From Sphingomonas sp. PsM26 (lineage in GTDB: Bacteria > Pseudomonadota > Alphaproteobacteria > Sphingomonadales > Sphingomonadaceae): a DNA stretch of 32,699 nt. The position numbers were made by a program, and so were the translations under genes. The notes under the pieces are model-generated. The model did no database searches and was not told the DNA's origin. It saw only the letters and a program-made list of their open reading frames with translations. The stretch covers positions 1-32,699 of the forward strand of contig JARUXA010000031.1 in NCBI GenBank assembly GCA_030433805.1, given 5' to 3'. Shown here in pieces: positions 15,499-22,866 of this stretch. Positions within the stretch are counted from its first letter, which is position 1; each line of letters begins with the position of its first letter.

Positions 15499-16266
15499 TC
15501 ACCCGCCATAAGACCGCCAGGCCTTCATAGAGGTATGTGTATCGTCCAGTGCCAATTCCACCAAGATGCTCATCGCTTCGCTTGCTGCTGCGGGATCTCC
15601 GGCAGCGATCGCGTCGTAAACTCGCACGTGATCTGGAATTGGGTCGCGCGGCAGCGCGCGCTGGCGTTGTTTGAACTGAGTAGTCCAATTGACCGCAGCT
15701 CCTATACTGGCGGTCAGTACCATGAGAGCGTCATTGCGTGTCGCCTGAAGAATGGCGGTGTGGAAGTCGCGATCGGCTGCACGACCTGCCTCAGTGACCA
15801 ATGTGTCGCGGCGCATCGAAATAAGCGCATCATTCATCGCTTTGAGGTCGGAACGATCGCGACGCTGGGCTGCCAAACTGGCGGCGGCAGGCTCGACGAT
15901 TGCGCGGAGCTCGAACAAGTTGCGAACAAAATCGATATCTGGTTCGCTAGCGAAAGCCCAAGCAAGGACATCGGGGTCAAGCAAGTTCCAACGGCCGCGT
16001 GGGAGAACCCGAGTACCCGCCTTGGGTCGGCTCTCAACCAGCCCTTTTGCGGTCAGCACTTGCACCGCCTCACGGTAGGCACTGCGTGAAACATCTAGCT
16101 CCTCAGCGAAGGCCACTTCACCAGATAGGGTGTCGCCCGGAGCAAATTTGCCAGACAATATAGCTAACCCGAGTTTGTGAACAACCGCACCGCGGAGGCG
16201 ACGACCGGGGCCACGCACCATGTTCGCCGCCTTCACATTTCCTATGCGGTTGTCTTTTTCTGCCAT
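15499..16266 (-). CDS. FadR-type (FCD) GntR regulator of the arabinose operon
   Basis: This 255-residue protein starts at the ATG at 16266 with a GGAG 8 bases upstream; a start at 16329 would add an unlikely leader. It has a winged helix (GDTLSGEVAFAEELDVSRSAYREAVQVLTAKGLVESRP) and an FCD domain with the metal-type residues kept: DRDFH and DHVRVYDAI. FCD regulators of this kind bind sugar acids or related carboxylates. It is divergent from the AraD1-arabinose dehydrogenase operon, with about 260 bases between the starts, so local control of that operon is inferred. A small palindrome at 16346-16358 lies in between. It is a paralogue of the regulator at 14723-15415. Confidence 0.9.
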   Translation of the reverse strand: MAEKDNRIGNVKAANMVRGPGRRLRGAVVHKLGLAILSGKFAPGDTLSGEVAFAEELDVSRSAYREAVQVLTAKGLVESRPKAGTRVLPRGRWNLLDPDVLAWAFASEPDIDFVRNLFELRAIVEPAAASLAAQRRDRSDLKAMNDALISMRRDTLVTEAGRAADRDFHTAILQATRNDALMVLTASIGAAVNWTTQFKQRQRALPRDPIPDHVRVYDAIAAGDPAAASEAMSILVELALDDTHTSMKAWRSYGG

Positions 16267-16345
16267 GGGCGGTTCTCCGCTGAGCTCCCTAGCAGGCACC
16301 CACAGCACACGAAACGGCAAACATTGCAAATCGCATTTGATTGCA

Positions 16346-16358
16346 ATACTCAGAGTAT
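16346..16358. promoter_or_regulatory. Palindrome between the divergent regulator and arabinose operon
   Basis: ATACTC-A-GAGTAT is a perfect 6-bp inverted repeat. Just before it lies an imperfect repeat, ATTGCAAATC and GATTGCAAT. The position between a divergent GntR gene and its likely target operon, in an AT-rich stretch, makes an operator plausible. Confidence 0.4.
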
Positions 16359-16525
16359 ATTATTCTGATTTCGAACTATCCATATGGCGGTAGGTCGCCC
16401 TTGCGACCAAGCGGAGAAAGACGAAGCGGGGGCTGATCCACGGCTGCCGCGACGCAAATCGTACGGACTACACCGACTAAATAAGGGCGTTGGTCATAAT
16501 GGCGTTCAACCAAGGGAGGGGATCT

Positions 16526-17518
16526 ATGGCGTCACGCCTAATGCAGCACTGCGGGATTGATGGAAAACGCGCCGTTATCGCAGCGCAGGGAGACCAAGCT
16601 CGCTTCGTACCCGGATTTGATGGCATCCGTACGCTGGCGGCGTACGCGATTGCGCAGGCTCAGACGCTGGAGGCCGTGGTTGCTGCCGCGGGACCGGGCC
16701 GAGCCGTAGATCTGATGACAGAACTCGCTGACGGCCGGCTCATCGCACCGATAGACCATGAGGATGGTGCAAGGCTGTGGATGACCGGCACCGGCCTGAC
16801 CCACCTGGGGTCGGCAGAGGGACGCGACAAGATGCACCGCGACGTCGCAGCTAGCGAAGCAAAGACGGATTCGATGCGTATGTTCCTGGAAGGAGTAGAG
16901 GGCGGCAAGCCAGATGTTGGCTTTAGCGGTCAGCAGCCGGAATGGTTCTACAAGGGCGATGGTTCACAACTCGTGGGCCCTGGCCAACCGCTCGTCATGC
17001 CGGCGTTCGCACGAGATGGCGGCGAAGAGCCTGAACTCGCCGGCATTTATCTGATTGGCCCGGATGGCACGCCGTTCAGAATTGGCGTGTGCCTCGCCAA
17101 CGAGTTCAGCGACCATGTTACCGAGCGTCATAACTATCTGTGGCTAGCGCATTCGAAGCTGCGCAACGCGGCGCTCGGTGCAGAATTGCTCGTTGGCTCG
17201 CCACCTGCAGACATCCGCGGCACCAGCCGCATCATTCGGGGCGACCAGACATTGTGGGAGAAGCCGTTCCTGTCTGGCGAAGACAACATGTCGCACAGCC
17301 TGGCCAATCTCGAGGCGCATCATTTCAAATACGATCTGTTCCGCCGCCCGGGCGACGTGCACGTCCACTTCTATGGCACGGCGACCCTGTCGTTCACCGA
17401 TGGCGTGCGTACCGAAGAAGGTGATGTGTTCGAGATCGAGGCGGCGCCATTCGCATTGCCACTGCGCAATCCGCTGGCGCGCGCAGGCGTGACCGACGCA
17501 AAGGTGCGGGTGCTGTGA
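16526..17518 (+). CDS. AraD1/GguC-type protein of the fumarylacetoacetate hydrolase fold
   Basis: This 330-residue protein resembles the AraD1 (GguC) branch of the FAH superfamily. Visible are the metal-site type segments EPELAGIYLIGPDG and NEFSDHV.E, then RHNYLWLAHSKLR, a GTSRIIRG segment and a C-terminal GDVFEIEAAPFALPLRNPL. I start it at the ATG at 16526, preceded by AAGGGAGGG; an ATG at 16499 in frame is less suited. It overlaps the L-arabinose dehydrogenase gene. In sugar-acid pathways FAH-fold enzymes dehydrate or hydrolyse keto-acid intermediates, so it probably acts on a 2-keto-3-deoxy-L-arabinonate-type compound. The exact reaction is not settled by sequence. Cytoplasmic. Confidence 0.85.
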   Translation: MASRLMQHCGIDGKRAVIAAQGDQARFVPGFDGIRTLAAYAIAQAQTLEAVVAAAGPGRAVDLMTELADGRLIAPIDHEDGARLWMTGTGLTHLGSAEGRDKMHRDVAASEAKTDSMRMFLEGVEGGKPDVGFSGQQPEWFYKGDGSQLVGPGQPLVMPAFARDGGEEPELAGIYLIGPDGTPFRIGVCLANEFSDHVTERHNYLWLAHSKLRNAALGAELLVGSPPADIRGTSRIIRGDQTLWEKPFLSGEDNMSHSLANLEAHHFKYDLFRRPGDVHVHFYGTATLSFTDGVRTEEGDVFEIEAAPFALPLRNPLARAGVTDAKVRVL

Positions 17519-17520
17519 CA

Positions 17521-18447
17521 ATGGCTACGATCCGTATCGCTGTCGTAGGCATGGGTAAGATCGCGCACGACCAGCATCTGCCCGCGATTGTCGGCAATGC
17601 AGCGTTTGAGCTGGTCGCAGTGGTCAGCCCGAGCGATCCGGGAATGCCCAGCATGCCTTATTTCGCGACGCTACAAGCATTGTTCGACGATGGTCCGCAA
17701 GTTGATGCAGTCGCGCTGTGTACTCCACCGCAGGTGCGGCACGACCTCGCCGCTCTAGCGCTATCGCGTGGCGTACACGTGTTCCTGGAAAAGCCGCCTG
17801 GAGCGACGCTTGCGGAAGTTGCGGCGCTTGAGGAACGAGCGACGACAGCCAACGCTACCTTGTTCGCCGCCTGGCATTCGCGCTTTGCCGCTGGCGTCGC
17901 GCCAGCACGCGCCTGGCTGGCCGAGCGCCGGATTGATAGTGCATGGATCGTATGGCGGGAGGACGTGCGCGTTTGGCATCCCGGTCAAGCCTGGATCTGG
18001 GAGCCAGGTGGCCTGGGGGTGTTCGATCCGGGGATCAACGCGCTGTCCATCGCGACCGAAATCCTGCCCAACGCCTTCTTCCTGAAAAAGGGGACTTTGT
18101 CGACGCCGGCCAACCGCGCCGCACCAATCGCAGCGGATCTGACGTTCCTGGACACGACAGGCGCGGCGATGACGATGGATTTAGACTGGCGTCAGACCGG
18201 CCCGCAAAGCTGGGACATCACGGTTGAGACGGATGGCGGCACGCTGCGCTTGGCCAAAGGTGGTGCCGTGTTGACGCTGCCAGAGGGTACGGACACCAAT
18301 GGCGACGAAGAATACCCTGGTCTTTATGCGCGTTTCGCGTCGCTGATCGTCGATGGTCGCAGCGAGGTTGATACCCGCCCGTTCCGTCTCGTGGCCGATG
18401 CGTCTCTGCGCTGCACGCGCATTTTGGTGGAAAACTTGGATGATTGA
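17521..18447 (+). CDS. L-arabinose (D-galactose) 1-dehydrogenase, Gfo/Idh/MocA family
   Basis: This 308-residue NAD(P)-dependent oxidoreductase has a Rossmann motif (VVGMGKIAHDQHLPAI), then LCTPPQVRHDLA, the EKPPGATL segment with the family's Lys, and RWHSRFA/WREDVR.WHPGQAWIWEPGGLGVFDPGINALSI. This is very close to my recollection of Azospirillum brasilense L-arabinose 1-dehydrogenase, so oxidation of L-arabinose (and probably D-galactose) to the lactone is well supported. This is the first step of nonphosphorylative catabolism. The ATG at 17521 is chosen; a GTG at 17515 overlapping the previous stop by four bases would add two residues. The end overlaps the GH51 start. Second gene of the operon. 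Confidence 0.92.
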   Translation: MATIRIAVVGMGKIAHDQHLPAIVGNAAFELVAVVSPSDPGMPSMPYFATLQALFDDGPQVDAVALCTPPQVRHDLAALALSRGVHVFLEKPPGATLAEVAALEERATTANATLFAAWHSRFAAGVAPARAWLAERRIDSAWIVWREDVRVWHPGQAWIWEPGGLGVFDPGINALSIATEILPNAFFLKKGTLSTPANRAAPIAADLTFLDTTGAAMTMDLDWRQTGPQSWDITVETDGGTLRLAKGGAVLTLPEGTDTNGDEEYPGLYARFASLIVDGRSEVDTRPFRLVADASLRCTRILVENLDD

Positions 18448-20017
18448 CGCGAGAATGATGTCCAAGGTCTTGCGCAGGATTGCCGCCGGCTTCTTGTTGA
18501 CGACCACCGCTATCGCAGGTGCGCAGACCACTCCTACTAATGCTCCCGTCACCGGTTCGCTGCAGGCCGACAAGCCCGGCCCGGTCTACGACAAGCGTAT
18601 CTTCACCCAGTTCGCCGAACATCTCGGCAACGGGATCTATGGCGGCCTATGGGTCGGCAATGACAAGAAGATCCCCAACACCCGCGGCTTCCGCAACGAT
18701 GTAGTCGGGGCGCTTAAGCGGCTCGGCGTGCCCGTGATCCGCTGGCCGGGCGGCTGCTTCGCCGATGAGTATCATTGGCGAGAAGGCATCGGCGCGAAGG
18801 CCAAGCGCCCAGTGAAGATCAACACGCATTGGGGCGGAGTGACCGAGCCCAACACAGTCGGCACGCATGAATTCATGGATGTGACCGATCAGATCGGCGC
18901 CGAAGCGTACATCGCCGGCAACGTCGGCAACGGCACGCCGCAGGAAATGGCCGAGTGGGTAGAGTACATGACCTCGCCCTCTGGCACGTTGGCCGACGAA
19001 CGCGCCAAGAACGGCCACAAGGCGCCGTGGAAAGTGCCCTATTTCGGTGTCGGAAACGAGTTGTGGGGTTGTGGTGGCAATATGCGCCCTGAATATGCTG
19101 CGGACCTGACCAGGCGGTACGCGACGTTCATCAAGGCACCTGAGGGCACGCGCATCTTGAAGATCGCAGCCGGTGCCAACGTCGACGATTACAAATGGAC
19201 CGAAACGATGATGCGCGAGGCGATCGGGCAGATCGACGCCGTCTCGCTGCATTACTACACGATCCCCGGCAGCTGGCCGCCGCGGGCCTCGCCGACCGAG
19301 TTCGACGAGACGGTCTGGGCCGAAACGCTGGCCGGCGCGTGGAAGATGGACGAGCTGATCACCAAACACAGCGCGATCATGGACAAATACGATCCGCAGA
19401 AACGCATCTGGCTGGCCGTCGACGAATGGGGCACGTGGTTCGCGCAGGATCCGGGCACGCATCCGGGCTTCCTGCGACAGCAGAACACCCTGCGCGACGC
19501 TCTGGTCGCGGCGATCCATCTCAACGTGTTCGCCAAGCACGCCGAGCGAGTGAAGATGACGGCGATCGCGCAGATGGTGAACGTGCTGCAGGCGATGATC
19601 CTGACCGACGGTAGCAAGATGGTGCTGACGCCTACCTATCACGTGTTCGAAATGTACAAGCCGTACATGGATGGCACGGTGCTGCCGCTTGAGATAAAGT
19701 CGCCGGGGTACGGCAAGGGGCAGTGGGTGATTCCGCAGGTCAGCGCGAGCGCGGTGCGTGGCAGGGATGGGCTGGTCCATGTGGGCTTGGCCAATGCCGA
19801 CCCGAATGCGCCAGTGACGATCTCAGTATTGCTGACCGGGGTTTCTGCGGCCAGCGTCTCAGGCCGCGTACTCACAGCGCAAGCGATGAACGCGCGTAAC
19901 GACTTCGGCGTAGCGGAGCAGGTCGCGCCGGTCGCTTTCACCGGGGCGCAAGTACAGGGCAACACGCTGACCGTCACACTACCGGCCAAGTCGGTCGTGA
20001 TGCTCGAACTGCGTTGA
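18440..20017 (+). CDS. abfA: Secreted GH51 alpha-L-arabinofuranosidase
   Basis: This 525-residue enzyme has a signal peptide (VLRRIAAGFLLTTTAIAGAQ). The GH51 barrel follows: FAEHLGNGIYGGLWVG, RLGVPVIRWPGGCFADEYHW, the acid/base Glu207 in GVGNELWGCGG, HYYTIPG, and the nucleophile Glu329 in LAVDEWGTW. A C-terminal beta domain ends MLELR. Such enzymes release arabinofuranose from arabinan or arabinoxylan oligosaccharides in the periplasm. I start at the ATG at 18440, which overlaps the dehydrogenase stop by eight bases; ATGs at 18455 and 18458 are alternatives that still keep the signal peptide. The symbol is by family. The product feeds the dehydrogenase upstream. Confidence 0.93.
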   Translation: MIDARMMSKVLRRIAAGFLLTTTAIAGAQTTPTNAPVTGSLQADKPGPVYDKRIFTQFAEHLGNGIYGGLWVGNDKKIPNTRGFRNDVVGALKRLGVPVIRWPGGCFADEYHWREGIGAKAKRPVKINTHWGGVTEPNTVGTHEFMDVTDQIGAEAYIAGNVGNGTPQEMAEWVEYMTSPSGTLADERAKNGHKAPWKVPYFGVGNELWGCGGNMRPEYAADLTRRYATFIKAPEGTRILKIAAGANVDDYKWTETMMREAIGQIDAVSLHYYTIPGSWPPRASPTEFDETVWAETLAGAWKMDELITKHSAIMDKYDPQKRIWLAVDEWGTWFAQDPGTHPGFLRQQNTLRDALVAAIHLNVFAKHAERVKMTAIAQMVNVLQAMILTDGSKMVLTPTYHVFEMYKPYMDGTVLPLEIKSPGYGKGQWVIPQVSASAVRGRDGLVHVGLANADPNAPVTISVLLTGVSAASVSGRVLTAQAMNARNDFGVAEQVAPVAFTGAQVQGNTLTVTLPAKSVVMLELR

Positions 20018-20019
20018 GC

Positions 20020-21057
20020 ATGTTCATGAACAGCATGGGGGGAGCGCTGGCAGTATTGCTGGCGCTCGCCACGCCTGTCGGGAGCGGGCAGGACGCTGCC
20101 ATGCCGTCCACCCTCAACGGTCGGATCGAGGGCGACATCGCTCCGGTCCATGATCCGGTGCTGATCCGTGAGGGCGACACCTATCACGTCTTCTCGACCG
20201 GGATCGGCCCGGCGGGGCAGGGCATGGTGTCGCATCGCACTTCGCGTGATCTGGTCCATTGGGTAGTCGCGCCGCCGCCTTTCGACAAGCTGCCGGCCTG
20301 GGTGCCAGGCACGATTCCAGGCGCCAAGAACCTGTGGGCTCCTGACATTTCGTACGTGAACGGTCGCTACAGGCTGTATTATTCGGCTTCGACTTTTGGA
20401 TCGAACCGCTCAGGGATCGGCATGGCCTCCAGCGCAACGCTCGATCCTAGCAGGCCGGGCTATGGCTGGCGCGATGAAGGCTTGGTCGTCAGCTCGCAGC
20501 CGGGCGACGATTTCAACGCGATCGATCCCGCGTTCTTCGCCGACGAACGGGGCCGTCACTGGCTGTCGCTCGGCAGCTTCTGGACCGGGCTCAAGCTTTT
20601 CGAGCTGAACCCCGCCACGGGCAAGTTGCTGCATCCGGGCGCCAAGCCCACCGCGATCGCTCGCCGACCGGTTCCCGCCGGTGCGCCGTCGATTGTCGAG
20701 GCCCCGTACATCTTCGAACATGGTGGCTGGTACTGGCTGTTGGCGAGCTACGACTACTGCTGCAAAGGCGTGAACAGTACCTACTACACGGTGATCGGCC
20801 GCTCGAAGATGGTGGCCGGCCCGTATCGGGGCAAGGATGGAAGCTCGCTGCTCGAAGGGGGCGGCACGATCCTGCTGCGCGCTGACCTGCAGGAGAAGCA
20901 GCGTTTCCGCGGCCCGGGCCATTCGGGCCATTTCCGTGACAGCGACGGCACCGACCTCGTCGTCTATCACGCCTATGACAAAGACAGGAACGGGGTGCCG
21001 ACTCTTCGTATCGCGACCTTGAGCTGGGACGCGGACGGATGGCCGACAGCCCGCTAG
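20020..21057 (+). CDS. Secreted GH43 arabinan endo-1,5-alpha-L-arabinosidase-type enzyme
   Basis: This 345-residue protein has a short signal peptide (GGALAVLLALATPVGSG). The five-bladed propeller has all three GH43 acids: base Asp45 in PVHDPVLIR, the pKa-setting Asp169 in NAIDPAFF, and acid Glu227 in SIVEAPYIF. NLWAPDIS, SLGSFWTGLKL and YDYCCKGVNSTYYT are typical of endo-arabinanases. It would cut arabinan backbones to oligomers for GH51 and the next GH43. The ATG at 20020 is two bases after the GH51 stop; a TTG at 20014 overlapping that stop is possible. Operon gene four. Confidence 0.92.
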   Translation: MFMNSMGGALAVLLALATPVGSGQDAAMPSTLNGRIEGDIAPVHDPVLIREGDTYHVFSTGIGPAGQGMVSHRTSRDLVHWVVAPPPFDKLPAWVPGTIPGAKNLWAPDISYVNGRYRLYYSASTFGSNRSGIGMASSATLDPSRPGYGWRDEGLVVSSQPGDDFNAIDPAFFADERGRHWLSLGSFWTGLKLFELNPATGKLLHPGAKPTAIARRPVPAGAPSIVEAPYIFEHGGWYWLLASYDYCCKGVNSTYYTVIGRSKMVAGPYRGKDGSSLLEGGGTILLRADLQEKQRFRGPGHSGHFRDSDGTDLVVYHAYDKDRNGVPTLRIATLSWDADGWPTAR

Positions 21058-21069
21058 AGGAGAGAGACC

Positions 21070-22101
21070 ATGGATATCATATCGCGCCGCCTTTTCCTCA
21101 CCGGAGCCGCGGTGGCGACCGCGCTGCCAGCCTTGGCATCCACGCCTGCTGCCAAGGGGATCATCAATCCATGGGTGCGCCAGCGCGCCGACGCACAGGT
21201 CTTCCGCCACACCGACGGCTGGTATTACATGACCGGATCGGTGCCCGGATATGATCGGCTTGTGCTACGCCGGTCGCGCACGCTCGCCGGCCTTTCGACC
21301 GCGACGGAGCGCGTGTTGTGGCGACATGAAAAGACCGGCCCGATGTCAGGTTTCCTGTGGGCGCCCGAGCTTCATCTGATCGACGGTAAGTGGGTTATGT
21401 ATTTCGCTGCAGGCCCGAGTGGCGGTGGCGAGGACGTATTCCGCATTCGAACCTATGCCGTGGTCTGCGACGGCGCTGATCCCATGGTCGGCAAATGGTC
21501 CGTGCTGGGCCAGTTGCAGACGGCATGGGACAGCTTCAATCTCGATTCCACCGTCTTCGAGCATCGTGGAACGCGCTACATTTGCTGGGCGCAGCGCGAG
21601 GAGGGGATCGACACGAACTCGAACCTGTACCTCGCGCCACTCAAGACGGCGTTGACGCTTGGTGCCAAGCCCGCTCGGCTTACCGTGCCGACACTCGATT
21701 GGGAGATCCGCGGTTTCAAGGTCGCCGAAGCGCCGGCGTTCCTTGCGCGCAACGGACAGGTGTTCATCACCTATTCGGCAAGCGCTACGGACGAACGCTA
21801 TTGCATGGGCATGCTGAGCGCGAGGGACGATGCCAACCTGATGGACCCGGCGGTCTGGACCAAGGGCCAGCAGCCCGTTTTCCAGTCGTCGCCTGAGAAC
21901 AAGGTGTTCGGCCCCGGGCATAACAGCTTCACTGTCGACGAGAAGGGCCGTGACATGCTGGTCTATCACGGACGCGACTATGCAGCGATCAAGGGCGATC
22001 CTCTGTTCGATCCCAACCGCCACACGCGCGTGCAGCCATTCACCTTCGACGCGGATGGCAGCCCGAACTTTGGCGTGCCGTTGGCCAACGGGCGAGTGTA
22101 A
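21070..22101 (+). CDS. Tat-exported GH43 exo-arabinosidase-type enzyme
   Basis: This 343-residue protein has a twin-arginine leader (SRRLFLTGAAVATALPALAS). Its propeller carries Asp41 in QRADAQVFRHTDGWYYMTGS, an Asp in NLDSTVFEHRGTRYICWAQ, and a Glu in KVAEAPAFL, the expected GH43 triad. The overall motif order fits the GH43 group 26 exo-alpha-1,5-arabinofuranosidases. The sequence reads ADAQVF where many relatives have ADPxV; the catalytic Asp is kept. GAGGAG lies about 8 bases before the ATG. It is twelve bases after the previous gene and is the last of the five-gene operon. The use of Tat here against Sec in the other two hydrolases is notable. Confidence 0.9.
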   Translation: MDIISRRLFLTGAAVATALPALASTPAAKGIINPWVRQRADAQVFRHTDGWYYMTGSVPGYDRLVLRRSRTLAGLSTATERVLWRHEKTGPMSGFLWAPELHLIDGKWVMYFAAGPSGGGEDVFRIRTYAVVCDGADPMVGKWSVLGQLQTAWDSFNLDSTVFEHRGTRYICWAQREEGIDTNSNLYLAPLKTALTLGAKPARLTVPTLDWEIRGFKVAEAPAFLARNGQVFITYSASATDERYCMGMLSARDDANLMDPAVWTKGQQPVFQSSPENKVFGPGHNSFTVDEKGRDMLVYHGRDYAAIKGDPLFDPNRHTRVQPFTFDADGSPNFGVPLANGRV

Positions 22102-22160
22102 CGGCCATAGGGCAGCGCATGTTCCTGCGGCGGGCACCGTCGCCGCTGCGCCGCCCACGC

Positions 22161-22337
22161 TTACTGCAACGGAAGCGGTGCCGGATCGCCGCTTTCGCCG
22201 ACTCCTTCGATGAATCGGAACGGCTCCACCACACCGAGCATCGAAGCCGAGGCGGCAAGGATGACCGCGATCCGAGCGCCGAAGCGTCGAAGGAGAGCCT
22301 GAAGCAGATATGCTGCCGCTTGGCCCACTGCCTTGAT
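22161..22337 (-). pseudogene. Possible C-terminal remnant of an unknown protein
   Basis: A frame closed by TAG (22340-22338) on one side and TAA (22163-22161) on the other encodes 58 residues with a strongly protein-like hydrophobic helix: AAAYLLQALLRRFGARIAVI, then a second helix and EPFRFIEGVGESGDP. There is no good start codon or ribosome binding site. It looks like the tail of a gene whose front has been lost, perhaps a membrane protein. I do not recognise it. Confidence 0.3.
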
Positions 22338-22659
22338 CTAGCAGCACATTCCGATGACGCTCGGTCGACAACGCGCACGTTACTGCTCGCTGCGACCTGC
22401 GCCACCGATGTCAAAACGGACGGGCCACTCACCGACCCTGAGTTCACGCGATGAACCAGGCGAGCGAACGCAACCGACCGCATCACCCTTGGCATTGACA
22501 ATTAGTCGCTACGGACGCCAGCCTTTCCGAAAAACCACTAGTCGGGATTTACACCTACAATATGACGTCACCCGGACTTGATTTCGGGTGCTGGTTGACC
22601 GAGCTGCGGACGTGAGCGAGCCATAACCACGCAACTCTGTCGTCGTGGCATCGCGAACG

Positions 22660-22678
22660 TTACTGGCGCTACCAGTAA
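22660..22678. promoter_or_regulatory. Copy 3 of the shared 19-bp site (full TonB receptor)
   Basis: TTACTGGCGCTACCAGTAA has perfect 7-bp arms (TTACTGG/CCAGTAA) around five bases. It is the best copy of the motif also seen at 6847-6865 and, in part, at 5141-5159. The shape fits FCD-type GntR operators; its TGGTAGCGC core also resembles LacI-type Xyl boxes. Confidence 0.6.
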
Positions 22679-22788
22679 AAATGCAGAGGCCGCATCGACT
22701 GTCGGACTAGTCTGAACTGACGGCCCATGCATGTACAAACCGTTCTGACCATCCGCTCATACTCCCCCTTCCGAGCCCCAAAAATTAC

Positions 22789-22817
22789 TTGCCACAGATC
22801 GTATCCGACCATAATGT
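22789..22817 (+). promoter_or_regulatory. Weak promoter candidate before the TonB receptor
   Basis: TTGCCA at 22789-22794 and TAATGT at 22812-22817 are 17 bases apart, about 50 bases before the start codon. An inverted repeat TCCGAC/GTCGGA (22804-22824) overlaps the -10. Confidence 0.3.
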
Positions 22818-22866
22818 TGTCGGAGTAATTACCGGCCAAATGAGCTGGGACATTAGGAGTGGGAAG

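Larger units (their letters stand above)
22102..22866. other. Long gap before the TonB receptor, with a gene scrap and control sites
   Basis: It holds a possible gene remnant on the minus strand (22161-22337), a perfect operator-like palindrome (22660-22678), a weak promoter pair (22789-22817) and a TCCGAC-N9-GTCGGA inverted repeat (22804-22824) over the -10 side. The part 22340-22650 shows nothing convincing. No terminator for the arabinan operon is evident, so some read-through into the receptor gene is possible. Confidence 0.45.

Noticed and set aside
18647..19780. Open frame of 377 codons antisense to the GH51 gene
   Set aside because: It is a mirror of a strongly biased GC-rich gene; the protein is His/Arg/Asp-rich with no family features.
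22100..22125. Perfect GGAAC-N17-CGTT on the minus strand
   Set aside because: It points into the 3' end of the GH43 gene with no gene to serve. About half a chance match per window of this size is expected.
21346..22371. Open frame of 341 codons antisense to the second GH43 gene
   Set aside because: Same reason: a shadow of the GH43 codon bias, without a start site or family features.
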